Assembly: GCA_019247775.1 (NCBI GenBank)
Contig: JAFBAN010000073.1
Span: forward strand, 1-54,587
DNA: 54,587 bases
DNA from: Chitinophagaceae bacterium
GTDB lineage: Bacteria > Bacteroidota > Bacteroidia > Chitinophagales > Chitinophagaceae
Reading direction: 5' to 3'
Of the stretch, positions 43,737 through 50,956 are shown piece after piece. The notes beneath the pieces were generated by a model. The model saw only the letters and a program-made list of their open reading frames with translations. It was not told the origin of the DNA and ran no database searches. The translations under genes were made by a program, and so were the position numbers. How positions within the stretch are numbered: position 1 is the stretch's first letter; each line of letters opens with the position of its first letter.

Positions 43737-44558
43737 ATGGCAGAATTCATTAAAGTAACAGAGCAGACTTCCACTTACCGTCACCTGGAGAATATGTCGG
43801 TGACAGATGTTCTGGTCAACATCAACAAAGAAGACAAAACCGTACCCGATGCAGTAGAGTCGGCTATTCCGCAGATAGAAAAGCTGGTATCGGCTTTCGC
43901 CGATAAAATGCTGGCCGGGGGCAGGATGTTCTATATCGGAGCAGGCACCAGCGGCCGTTTGGGTATCGTAGACGCCAGCGAATGTCCGCCCTCTTTCGGT
44001 GTGCCGTATGGGCTGGTTATAGGCATCATTGCCGGAGGCGAAAAAGCCATTACCCAGGCCGTTGAATTTGCGGAAGACAGTACCGAGAACGGCTGGGCCG
44101 ATCTGCAGCGGCATTTTATAAGCGACAAGGATGTGGTACTCGGTCTGGCGGCAAGCGGCACCACGCCTTATGTGATAGGAGCGTTGAAAGAATGCCGCAA
44201 AAGAGGTATCACCACCGGCAGCCTCTGCTGCAATCCCAACTCACCGGTATCCCGCGAAGCGGATTATCCGATAGAAGTGGTGGTGGGCCCGGAATTTGTT
44301 ACGGGCAGCACCCGCATGAAAAGCGGCACGGCACAAAAACTGGTGCTGAACATGATCTCCACCGCCATCATGATCCAGCTGGGCCGGGTTGAGGATAATA
44401 AAATGGTGAATATGCAGTTAAGTAATGTTAAACTGGTGGATCGTGGCGTGAAAATGGTAATGGATAAGTTATCACTGGCCGACTATGAGAAGGCCAAGGA
44501 TCTCCTGTTAAAACATGGCAGTGTAAAGAAAGCTGTTCAGGCCGCCACTGCCTCTTAG
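43737..44558 (+). CDS. murQ: N-acetylmuramic acid 6-phosphate etherase
   Basis: 273 residues, SIS fold. YIGAGTSGRLGIVDASECPPSFGVPYG, IIAGGEKAITQAVEFAEDS, GLAASGTTPYVIGAL, PEFVTGSTRMKSGTAQKLVLNMIST and NMVNMQLSN are diagnostic. It removes D-lactate from MurNAc-6-phosphate to give GlcNAc-6-phosphate in peptidoglycan recycling. Co-transcribed with the upstream kinase. Slightly shorter than the E. coli enzyme at its C terminus, which is common in Bacteroidota. Confidence 0.96.
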   Translation: MAEFIKVTEQTSTYRHLENMSVTDVLVNINKEDKTVPDAVESAIPQIEKLVSAFADKMLAGGRMFYIGAGTSGRLGIVDASECPPSFGVPYGLVIGIIAGGEKAITQAVEFAEDSTENGWADLQRHFISDKDVVLGLAASGTTPYVIGALKECRKRGITTGSLCCNPNSPVSREADYPIEVVVGPEFVTGSTRMKSGTAQKLVLNMISTAIMIQLGRVEDNKMVNMQLSNVKLVDRGVKMVMDKLSLADYEKAKDLLLKHGSVKKAVQAATAS

Positions 44559-44569
44559 AGGGATAGTGT

Positions 44570-45133
44570 ATGCACGATATTGAACCATTCTACAACTGGC
44601 GCCATATTTATGTGGCGGAAGAAGATCCGAAATCCCCATTCTTCGGCAGGAAATACAGCGAGTTCGAGTTTTCGCAGACCGTTTACAACTATTATATCCA
44701 TCCCCAATGGGATGAATTCGGCAGCCGTACGCTGTACCTGAAGATCATTTATGTGGATTATGAACTCCATTTCGCCATCATCGAACTCATCGGCGAATGG
44801 AATGATGCCATCGAGAACGATATCATGGAGCTGAAACGCGAAGTGATGGACCTGCTATACAAACAGGGTATTTACAAATACATACTTGTTACCGAGAACG
44901 TACTCAATTTTCACAGCAGCGATAAGGAATATTACCAGGAATGGTATGATGAGGTAAGCGAAGAGAACGGCTGGATCGTGTCGCTGAATATGCCCGAATC
45001 TACCCAGCAGGATTTCAAAAAGAAAAAACTCCACTACTTCATCGAGCTGATGGCATTGCCGGAATGGAGGGTCTACAAACCCTACCATCTCTTCCGCAAG
45101 ATCGATGACGAACTGATGAAGCGCCTCGAGTGA
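44570..45133 (+). CDS. Conserved-looking hypothetical cytoplasmic protein, 187 residues
   Basis: Not assigned to a family with confidence. The protein is acidic and aromatic-rich (FYNWRHIYVAEEDPKSPFFG, YNYYIHPQWDEFGSRTLYLKIIYVDYE, PEWRVYKPYHLFRKIDDEL), has no signal peptide or membrane helix, and seems to alternate beta-strands and helices. The start lies 11 bases after murQ, so it probably belongs to that unit, but nothing in the sequence connects it to cell-wall recycling. The stop is followed directly by an octad repeat (45134). Confidence 0.75.
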   Translation: MHDIEPFYNWRHIYVAEEDPKSPFFGRKYSEFEFSQTVYNYYIHPQWDEFGSRTLYLKIIYVDYELHFAIIELIGEWNDAIENDIMELKREVMDLLYKQGIYKYILVTENVLNFHSSDKEYYQEWYDEVSEENGWIVSLNMPESTQQDFKKKKLHYFIELMALPEWRVYKPYHLFRKIDDELMKRLE

Positions 45134-45252
45134 TCTCTCTCTGTGCAGCTCCGGGTATTCCGTGCCTCTGTGGTGAAATTGAGTTCTGAGGTAACAGAGG
45201 GCTCAGAAGCTTTACCACAGAGACACAAAGCACACAGAATTTCACAGAGAGG
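45134..45252. repeat. Octad-class inverted repeat abutting a stop codon
   Basis: The left arm begins at the first base after the TGA and ends CCTCTGTGGTGAA. The right arm is TTTACCACAGAGACACAAAG followed by further CACAGAG-type words. The inner GAGGTAACAGAGGGC is shared with the element at 29137-29250. It fills most of the gap before the 51-residue gene. Confidence 0.7.
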
Positions 45253-45290
45253 ATAAAAATATTTATCTTGACACCTGAAAACCGTAAGCT

Positions 45291-45446
45291 ATGTCATTAC
45301 CAGTCAACAACAAGAATAACGGCAAAGGCGGCAAAGCCAATAAAGGCGGGATGATGGGCAATTCAAAGTTCATCGCCAAGCCGGGCACGAAAGCTGCCGG
45401 ACCTTCCAAGAAACCTATCAAGACGGGCGGCTCACGAGGAAGCTGA
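45291..45446 (+). CDS. Small basic Gly/Lys/Asn-rich protein, 51 residues
   Basis: An intact short frame (MSLPVNNKNNGKGGKANKGG to GGSRGS) with about 12 Lys/Arg, 12 Gly and no acidic residues, and no hydrophobic segment. It reads as an intrinsically disordered nucleic-acid-binding type of peptide. A -7-like TATCTTG (45264-45270) lies 20 bases before the ATG, which supports expression. The frame stops 4 bases before a hairpin shared with the convergent hutU gene. The function is unknown; conservation of the frame in relatives would settle whether it is a gene. Confidence 0.6.
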   Translation: MSLPVNNKNNGKGGKANKGGMMGNSKFIAKPGTKAAGPSKKPIKTGGSRGS

Positions 45447-45450
45447 CCTT

Positions 45451-45535
45451 GAGAACAGATGAACAGGGAACGGATGAACCAGTCACAAATCTTTCTTCTG
45501 ATCACCCGTTCCTTGTTCCTTACTCATCTGTTCTC
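45451..45535. repeat. Convergent-gene inverted repeat of GAAC words; supplies the hutU stop
   Basis: GAGAACAGATGA (45451-45462) is an exact complement of 45524-45535, and AACAGGGAACGG faces CCGTTCCTTGTT. GAAC recurs every 7-8 bases. The right arm encodes the last three residues (ENR) and the TGA of hutU; the left arm begins 4 bases after the stop of the 51-residue gene. It is well placed as a bidirectional terminator. The word GAACAGGGAAC also occurs in the array before the cupin gene. Confidence 0.7.
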
Positions 45536-47206
45536 CAGCCTGTCTTCAATTCCCAGACCATTCTTTCGCATAGTGTCTTTGGCAATATCGTAACCGGCAT
45601 CTGCATGGCGGATCACGCCGAGACCCGGGTCGTTCCGTAATACGCGCGCCAGTCTTTTTGCTGCATCTTCCGTACCGTCGGCTACGATCACCATTCCGGC
45701 ATGGATACTGTATCCCATTCCCACACCACCACCATGATGCAGGCTTACCCAGCTTGCGCCGCCGGCCGTACTTAGTAAGGCATTCAGCACCGGCCAGTCG
45801 GCCACAGCATCGGAACCATCCAGCATCGCTTCCGTTTCGCGGTTGGGCGAAGCCACGGAACCTGTATCCAGGTGATCGCGGCCGATCACTATCGGGGCCT
45901 TTACCTTTCCTGTTCTGACCAGCTCGTTGAATGCCAGACCTGCTTTTTCCCTTTCACCCTGACCCAGCCAGCAGATCCGGGCCGGCAATCCCTGGAATGC
46001 GATCCGCTCTTTGGCCATCCGCATCCAGCGCTGCATACTTTTGTTACCGGGAAATAATTGCATGATCAATTCATCAGTCACCGCGATATCTGCAGGGTCG
46101 CCGCTCAGTGCGGCCCAGCGGAAAGGCCCCTTGCCTTCACAGAATAACGGCCTGATATAGGCCGGCACGAACCCGGGAAAATCGAAAGCATTTTTCAATC
46201 CCCGTTCCTGCGCGCGGGCGCGAAGATTGTTGCCATAGTCGAATGTAATAGCGCCGCGATCCTGCAACTGCAGCATCAGTTCCACATGCAGTTTCATGCT
46301 GTCGTAGGCAAGTGCGATATAGCGCTCGGGGTCCTGTGTGCGCAACACATTTGCTTCTGCGTTGGAAAGCGTATGCGGAACATAACCGATCAGGGGATCA
46401 TGCGCAGAAGTCTGATCGGTCAGAATATCCACCTGGATCTTTCTTTCTAGCAGGCGCCGCAGCAGGTCAACCGCGTTGCAGAGCACGCCGATGCTGAGCC
46501 GCTCCCCGGTCTGCCTTGCTTGAACAGAGCGGTCTATTGCTTCATCGATATCGATGAATTTCTGATCGAGGTATTTTGTCTCGAGGCGTTTGTCGATACG
46601 CCATTCCTCTACTTCAGCTACCAGGCACACGCCGTCGTTCATGGTAACGGCCAAAGGCTGCGCGCCTCCCATACCGCCTAATCCTGCGGTAACGCTCAGC
46701 GTACTTTTTAATGAGCCGCCGAAATGTTTATCTGCCACTGCGGCAAATGTTTCATAGGTACCCTGCACAATCCCCTGCGAGCCGATATAGATCCAGCTTC
46801 CGGCCGTCATCTGGCCATACATCATCAGCCCTTTTTTTTCCAGCTCGGTAAAATGCTCCCAGTTCGCCCATTTGGGTACCAGCTGTGAATTGGAAAGAAG
46901 TACCCGGGGCGCATCCTTATGCGTTTTCAGCATAGCCACCGGTTTGCCGCTCTGGATCAATAATGTCTCATCATTTTCCAGTGCTTTCAGCGCCTTGATG
47001 ATCAGGTCCAGGCTCTCAAAATTGCGGGCCGCTTTCCCCCGCCCGCCATAAACGATCAGGTCGTCGGGCCGCTCAGCCACTTCAGGATCCAGATTATTCA
47101 GCAGCATCCGCAACGCCGCTTCCTGGATCCAGCCCTTGCAGTTAAGGGTTGTGCCGGTTGGGGTTTTGTATTTCTTCGTATCGTATCGGGACGTAGTGAC
47201 TTCCAT
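45524..47206 (-). CDS. hutU: Urocanate hydratase
   Basis: 560 residues from the ATG at 47206; a longer frame to 47242 has no support. Typical HutU: N-terminal [60 protein letters not shown], the NAD-binding [26 protein letters not shown], and [17 protein letters not shown] near the end. It hydrates urocanate to imidazolonepropionate in histidine degradation. hutH, hutI and hutG are not adjacent, so the pathway genes are dispersed or incomplete. TATTTTG at 47246-47240 may be its -7 box. The final residues come from a repeat arm. Confidence 0.96.
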   Translation of the reverse strand: MEVTTSRYDTKKYKTPTGTTLNCKGWIQEAALRMLLNNLDPEVAERPDDLIVYGGRGKAARNFESLDLIIKALKALENDETLLIQSGKPVAMLKTHKDAPRVLLSNSQLVPKWANWEHFTELEKKGLMMYGQMTAGSWIYIGSQGIVQGTYETFAAVADKHFGGSLKSTLSVTAGLGGMGGAQPLAVTMNDGVCLVAEVEEWRIDKRLETKYLDQKFIDIDEAIDRSVQARQTGERLSIGVLCNAVDLLRRLLERKIQVDILTDQTSAHDPLIGYVPHTLSNAEANVLRTQDPERYIALAYDSMKLHVELMLQLQDRGAITFDYGNNLRARAQERGLKNAFDFPGFVPAYIRPLFCEGKGPFRWAALSGDPADIAVTDELIMQLFPGNKSMQRWMRMAKERIAFQGLPARICWLGQGEREKAGLAFNELVRTGKVKAPIVIGRDHLDTGSVASPNRETEAMLDGSDAVADWPVLNALLSTAGGASWVSLHHGGGVGMGYSIHAGMVIVADGTEDAAKRLARVLRNDPGLGVIRHADAGYDIAKDTMRKNGLGIEDRLENR

Positions 47207-47265
47207 AAACTGAAAATTGAGATCGGAAAATTTATTGCACAAAATAAAGGTCCGTTCGCTTCCAA

Positions 47266-47377
47266 CCTATGTGGCCTTCATTATCTATGTTTCTATGTGT
47301 TAAACATTCGGGGCGCTGTGGCGGTCACGCGCAGTTCTACCACATAGGAACATAGGTACATAGATTCACATAGGTTC
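47266..47377. repeat. Octad-class inverted repeat (CATAGGNA word)
   Basis: Left: CTATGTG and TCTATGTT, TCTATGTG. Right: CACATAGG, AACATAGG, TACATAGA, TTCACATAGG, mostly in 8-nt register, ending at the stop codon of the TPR gene (47380-47378). The words match those at 29976-30060. Confidence 0.65.
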
Positions 47378-47689
47378 TTAATAAACAAGGTCCTCGTAGG
47401 CTCCTTGCAATTCATTATGCGAGTGATTATCGCCCGCTTTCTTCGCAGCCTCCATTCCTTTCTCATACCACTCAATAGCGAGTTCCCGCAATTCCATTTT
47501 CTCCAGCAGTTTTGCCAGGTGGTAGTAAGAACCCACATAATCGGGCGATTCGGCCAGTATCGTTTCAAATAGCTCCCGGGCTTTAGCGTCCTCCCCCAGT
47601 TTCAGATACTCCAGCGCCAGCGCATGACGAAGAAAATTATCCTTCGGGCTGGCCTGCAAAAACTCATTGATCCTGGCAATCCGGTCCAT
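47378..47689 (-). CDS. Small TPR-repeat protein, 103 residues
   Basis: Starts at the ATG at 47689 (MDRIARINEFLQ); the longer frame to 47818 translates a heptad repeat. Two to three TPR units are visible: DNFLRHALALEYLKLGEDAKARELFETILAESP, then DYVGSYYHLAKLLEKMELRELAIEWYEKGMEAAKKAGD. TPRs mediate protein-protein contacts. No signal peptide. Divergent from etfB and downstream of no obvious partner, so its client is unknown. Confidence 0.85.
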   Translation of the reverse strand: MDRIARINEFLQASPKDNFLRHALALEYLKLGEDAKARELFETILAESPDYVGSYYHLAKLLEKMELRELAIEWYEKGMEAAKKAGDNHSHNELQGAYEDLVY

Positions 47690-47698
47690 ACGCAAAAA

Positions 47699-47806
47699 TA
47701 GTCTATAGTCTCTAGTCTGTGGTCTGTAGTTAAGCAGAATAGCCACAAACCAATCACATGCCACAAATAACAACCACAGACCACAGACTACAAACCACAG
47801 ACTAAA
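47699..47806. repeat. Heptad-class inverted repeat (TAGTCTN word)
   Basis: Left: TAGTCTA, TAGTCTC, TAGTCTG, TGGTCTG, TAGTTAA in strict register from 47699. Right: CACAGAC, CACAGAC, TACAAAC, CACAGAC, TAAAGC. The arms pair. Unlike other members, it lies between two divergent genes (TPR and etfB), 10 bases from the TPR start. Confidence 0.75.
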
Positions 47807-47826
47807 GCGTTTTCCCAAATCCTTCC

Positions 47827-47834
47827 TATATTTG
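47827..47834 (+). promoter_or_regulatory. Candidate -7 element of etfB
   Basis: TATATTTG is a perfect TAnnTTTG match, 38 bases before the etfB ATG. The -33 position falls in the end of the heptad repeat, with no TTG. Confidence 0.45.
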
Positions 47835-47872
47835 CTGATGGTTGTTTATGCAACCAATTTAAATATCCCTTT

Positions 47873-48616
47873 ATGAAGATCTTAGTTTGTATAAGCAAGA
47901 CGCCGGATACCACTTCCAAAATTGCGTTTGTCAATGGCAACACCAAATTCGACGAAGCAGGTGTGCAGTGGATCATCAATCCCTATGATGAATGGTATGC
48001 GCTGGTGCGCGCCATTGAACTCAAGGAGAAGGACGCTTCCATTGTACTGCACCTGGTTACCGTGGGCGGCGCCGACTGTGATCCCATCATCCGCAAAGCG
48101 CTGGCGCTGGGTGGTGATGAAGCCATCCGGGTCAACGCCGATAATGCCGACAGTTTTTATATCGCTTCGCAGATCGCTGAAATAGCAAAGCAGGGAGGCT
48201 ATGATCTGGTCCTTACAGGAAAGGAAACGATCGACTACAATGGTTCGGCCATTGGCGCCATGGTAGCGGAATTGCTGGATGCGCCTTATATTTCCCTCGC
48301 TACCAAATTCGACCTGGCCGGAAATACCGCCACTGTGGCCCGCGAAATTGAAGGCGGTGAAGAGATCGCAGAAGTACAGTTACCATTAGTAGTGAGTTGC
48401 CAGAAAGGCGTCGCCGAACAGCGCATCCCGAACATGCGCGGCATCATGGCAGCACGCACCAAACCGCTGAAAGTAGCAGAGCCTGCAGCTGTTGATGCAC
48501 TCACCAGCATCGTCAGCTATGAATTGCCGCCACCGAAAGCAGGCGTAAAGCTGGTAAGTCCTGATAACGTAGCCGAGCTCGTTCGCCTTCTCCACGAAGA
48601 GGCCAAAGCGATCTGA
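47873..48616 (+). CDS. etfB: Electron transfer flavoprotein, beta subunit
   Basis: 247 residues, normal length. MKILVCISKTPDTTSKI at the start, PYDEWYALVRAIELKE, GGADCDPIIRKALALGGDEAIRV, LTGKETIDYNGSAIGAMVAELL and LPLVVSCQKGVAEQRIPNMRGIMAARTKPLKV are the hallmark stretches, including the AMP-binding region. It pairs with EtfA to carry electrons from acyl-CoA and other dehydrogenases to the membrane ETF dehydrogenase. Co-transcribed with etfA (38-base gap made of heptads). Confidence 0.97.
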   Translation: MKILVCISKTPDTTSKIAFVNGNTKFDEAGVQWIINPYDEWYALVRAIELKEKDASIVLHLVTVGGADCDPIIRKALALGGDEAIRVNADNADSFYIASQIAEIAKQGGYDLVLTGKETIDYNGSAIGAMVAELLDAPYISLATKFDLAGNTATVAREIEGGEEIAEVQLPLVVSCQKGVAEQRIPNMRGIMAARTKPLKVAEPAAVDALTSIVSYELPPPKAGVKLVSPDNVAELVRLLHEEAKAI

Positions 48617-48621
48617 CCAAT

Positions 48622-48649
48622 TTCAAAATCTAACATTCAAAATTCAAAA
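48622..48649. repeat. Short heptad array inside the etfB-etfA operon
   Basis: TTCAAAA, TCTAACA, TTCAAAA, TTCAAAA: four heptads in strict register, starting 5 bases after the etfB stop and ending 5 bases before the etfA ATG. No facing arm, so no hairpin here. Confidence 0.65.
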
Positions 48650-48654
48650 TAATT

Positions 48655-49617
48655 ATGGTTCTTGTATTTATAGATCAGACCGAAGGGCATATCAAGAAAT
48701 CTTCTTTTGAAGTGCTCACCTACGGCGCCAAACTGGCCGCACAGCTGGGCACTACCGCAGAAGGCTTATTGCTTGGCACCGTTAACGACGAGCTGCCCGC
48801 GCTCGGAAAATATGGGATCAAAAAAGTACATCAGGTAAGCAGTGACACCCTGAACCACCTCGACGCGCAGGTATTTGCGAAAGTGATCGCTGAGGCAGTT
48901 ACCAGTACGGGCGCCGATACGGTCGTGTTTTCGCATAACCAGACCGGCAAGGCGGTAGCCCCTAGAGTAGCTGCCAGACTGAAAGCAGGTATCGTTACGG
49001 GCGCCTCTGCTCTGCCCGATACTGCCAACGGTTTCGTGGTGCGCAAGACAGTATTTTCCGGTAAGGCTTTCGCCAATGTGAAGATCGATAGTCCAATCAA
49101 GATCATCTCGCTCAATCCCAACAGCTATCATACCGCCGCCGGCGAAGGAACTGCAGAAGTTGTGGCCCTGAACATCGCCGTAGACGCGCCGAAAGTGAAG
49201 ATCACGGCCGTAAATAAAGTAAGCGGAGAAGTGCCGTTGACCGAAGCGGATATTGTAGTGAGCGGCGGCCGCGGTTTGAAAGGCCCCGAGAACTGGAATA
49301 TCCTGCTCGATCTCGCAAAGGAACTGCATGCCGCTACTGCCTGCAGCCGCCCTGTTGCCGATGCACACTGGCGCCCGCATCATGAGCATGTGGGACAAAC
49401 CGGCATCCAGATCGCCCCAAATCTTTATATCGCCATCGGTATTTCAGGCGCCATTCAGCACCTGGCCGGCGTAAACCGCAGCAAGACCATCGTGGTCATC
49501 AACAAAGACCCCGAATCCCCGTTCTTCAAAGCGGCGGACTACGGAATTGTAGGTGATGCATTTGAAGTAGTGCCGAAGCTGACGGAAGAGATCAGGAAAA
49601 TGCGAGCAGGCGGGTAG
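48655..49617 (+). CDS. etfA: Electron transfer flavoprotein, alpha subunit
   Basis: 320 residues. The N-terminal ETF domain (LVFIDQTEGHIKKSSFEVLTYGAKLA) is followed by the C-terminal FAD-binding domain: VSGGRGLKGPENW, CSRPVADAHWRPHHEHVGQTG, APNLYIAIGISGAIQHLAGVN and INKDPESPFFKAADYGIVGDAFEVVP. It holds FAD and forms the heterodimer with EtfB. Normal length. Its stop lies 9 bases before a long heptad array. Confidence 0.97.
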   Translation: MVLVFIDQTEGHIKKSSFEVLTYGAKLAAQLGTTAEGLLLGTVNDELPALGKYGIKKVHQVSSDTLNHLDAQVFAKVIAEAVTSTGADTVVFSHNQTGKAVAPRVAARLKAGIVTGASALPDTANGFVVRKTVFSGKAFANVKIDSPIKIISLNPNSYHTAAGEGTAEVVALNIAVDAPKVKITAVNKVSGEVPLTEADIVVSGGRGLKGPENWNILLDLAKELHAATACSRPVADAHWRPHHEHVGQTGIQIAPNLYIAIGISGAIQHLAGVNRSKTIVVINKDPESPFFKAADYGIVGDAFEVVPKLTEEIRKMRAGG

Positions 49618-49626
49618 AAGGAGAAG

Positions 49627-49759
49627 GTTTGGGGTTTGGCGTTTCGCGTTTGGCGTTTGGCGTTTCGCGCTGGCCTTCACGATTCACATCTCACGTCTCA
49701 CGCCTCACGCCTCACGATCATCATTCAACATTCCTTGTTCCCTGTTCAATATTCACAAC
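49627..49759. repeat. Nineteen uninterrupted heptads between etfA and the cupin gene
   Basis: From 49627 the sequence can be cut into 19 consecutive 7-mers without any shift. Seven are of GTTTGGC type (GTTTGGG, GTTTGGC, GTTTCGC and so on), six of CTCACGC type (TTCACGA, TTCACAT, CTCACGT, CTCACGC twice, CTCACGA), and six are degenerate TCNNNNT words (TCATCAT, TCAACAT, TCCTTGT, TCCCTGT, TCAATAT, TCACAAC). The last heptad contains the cupin stop codon (49755-49753). The CTCACGC block is the complement of the array at 52165-52213. Confidence 0.85.
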
Positions 49760-50079
49760 GCCCTGTAATCTTCGCGCACCGGGTTAAATACATCCAGCAC
49801 TTTACAATCCGTTATTGCCAGCCCTGAATGTGGAACATTGGAGGGGATGACCACTACGGTGCCCGGACCGAAACGGATCGGCTTGCCTGCAAGTGTTAAT
49901 TCAAACTCGCCTTCGAGCACCTGCATCACCTGTTCATGCACATGTGAATGTTCTTTCAGCGGCGCTCCTGCTTTAATATCCACGAATGAGCAGGTGATAT
50001 TGTCAGTGTGTATGAAACGCGCCGCATAACCCGGAGCGATCTCTTTCGGTTCGATGCTGGAAAGTTCGATGGTAGGCAT
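49753..50079 (-). CDS. Single-domain cupin protein
   Basis: 108 residues with one cupin_2 barrel: motif 1 around PLKEHSHVHEQVMQVLEGEFEL (His-x-His with a later Glu, metal ligands) and motif 2 around GTVVVIPSNVPHSGLAI (second His). No signal peptide. Proteins of this size bind metals and small molecules and range from isomerases to sensors; no function can be assigned. Its stop codon lies in the final heptad of the neighbouring array, and an octad repeat lies between its start and the YceI gene. Confidence 0.85.
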   Translation of the reverse strand: MPTIELSSIEPKEIAPGYAARFIHTDNITCSFVDIKAGAPLKEHSHVHEQVMQVLEGEFELTLAGKPIRFGPGTVVVIPSNVPHSGLAITDCKVLDVFNPVREDYRAL

Positions 50080-50110
50080 GGTGATTGTTTAGCGGAAGAT
50101 AGAATTATTT

Positions 50111-50184
50111 TTTTACCGCAAAGGCGCTATGCCGCCATGGAGCGCTAAGATGCCCTCGCGTTCCATTGCGTCCTTGCGGTAAAA
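50111..50184. repeat. Octad-class inverted repeat between the cupin and YceI genes
   Basis: TTTTTTACCGCAAAGG, CGCTATGC, CGCCATGG, AGCGCTAAG on the left; GCGTTCC, ATTGCGTC, CTTGCGGTAAAA on the right. The TTTACCGCA / TGCGGTAAA ends are outward here. It sits next to the YceI terminator. Confidence 0.65.
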
Positions 50185-50202
50185 GATTGCAGTCGCGATC
50201 AT

Positions 50203-50230
50203 AAAAAAGCCCCCGTAAGAAACGGGGGCT
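50203..50230 (-). terminator. Rho-independent terminator of the YceI gene
   Basis: On the minus strand, AGCCCCCGT, a 4-nt loop and ACGGGGGCT form a 9-bp GC stem followed by TTTTTT. It starts 19 bases after the YceI stop. Confidence 0.88.
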
Positions 50231-50248
50231 CCAAAACTCAACTAAAAA

Positions 50249-50821
50249 TTATTTCGCAAAAAGATGGATCGCCAATTGCACATCTTTCGCCACATTGCCC
50301 ACACCATAAGTAATACCAATCAAAGTGCGGTCGAGGTTAACGAATGACTGCGCGAACAGGCCCTGCGCACCCGCACCGCGTACCTGCGCCGCGATCTTCA
50401 CCGGAAAGCTTACGCCTTTCAAAGTAAGATTACCGGAAATGTCGGCGGTTGCATCGCTGGTATAATTAACAGAACTGATCTCGTACACCGCTTCATTGAA
50501 TTTCTCAACATCGAAGAAATCCGCTCTTTTCAGGTGCCCGGTAAGACCGTCACCGCCGCCCGGGTCGGTTACTTTCAGGTTGGCCAGGTCGATCACGAAC
50601 TTTCCGCCGGTGATCTTCCCATCCTCAACATTCACCGTACCGCTTTTGATGGGGAAATAACCGGTATGGAAATCCGTTTTCTTCGCAGCCACCCAGTCGA
50701 TCCGGCTTTTTTCAGCATTGACAGTAAGGGTAGTTGCCGGCTTCTTTGTTTTAATGGGCATGAAGGATGACATACCAAGGATCAGGGCTGCACCTGAAAG
50801 CATGAGGAGCGCTTTTTTCAT
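50249..50821 (-). CDS. YceI-family periplasmic protein
   Basis: 190 residues: signal peptide (MKKALLMLSG...GMSSFMP) and the YceI lipocalin-like barrel (LTVNAEKSRIDWVAAKK, GYFPIKSGTVNVEDGKITGGKFVIDLANLKV, HLKRADFFDVEKFNEAVYEIS, DISGNLTLKGVSFPVKI). Family members bind isoprenoid or other lipophilic ligands; the natural ligand is not known. A single gene with its own promoter and terminator. Confidence 0.93.
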   Translation of the reverse strand: MKKALLMLSGAALILGMSSFMPIKTKKPATTLTVNAEKSRIDWVAAKKTDFHTGYFPIKSGTVNVEDGKITGGKFVIDLANLKVTDPGGGDGLTGHLKRADFFDVEKFNEAVYEISSVNYTSDATADISGNLTLKGVSFPVKIAAQVRGAGAQGLFAQSFVNLDRTLIGITYGVGNVAKDVQLAIHLFAK

Positions 50822-50867
50822 ATTTGATTTTTTGTTTATAAAATGTGTAGTCTGGTAAATTGGTGGA

Positions 50868-50896
50868 CAAATATAGGATAATTAAAGTTCAAACAA
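50868..50896 (-). promoter_or_regulatory. Promoter of the YceI gene
   Basis: On the minus strand, TTG (50896-50894), an 18-base spacer and TATATTTG (50875-50868) match the Bacteroidota consensus at every fixed position. The ATG follows about 47 bases later. Confidence 0.65.
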
Positions 50897-50956
50897 TAAA
50901 ATCGGGAAAGCATGTGAATAACAGTTCACTTATCTTCGCGGAAAATTATCCCACTC

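Noticed and set aside
47690-47818. N-terminal extension of the TPR protein that looks like a membrane segment
   Set aside because: It is encoded by the TAGTCTN heptad repeat; the TPR protein starts cleanly at 47689.
49627-49759. Direct repeats that might be a CRISPR array
   Set aside because: The unit is only 7 nt, there are no unique spacers of 25-40 nt, and no cas genes are present.
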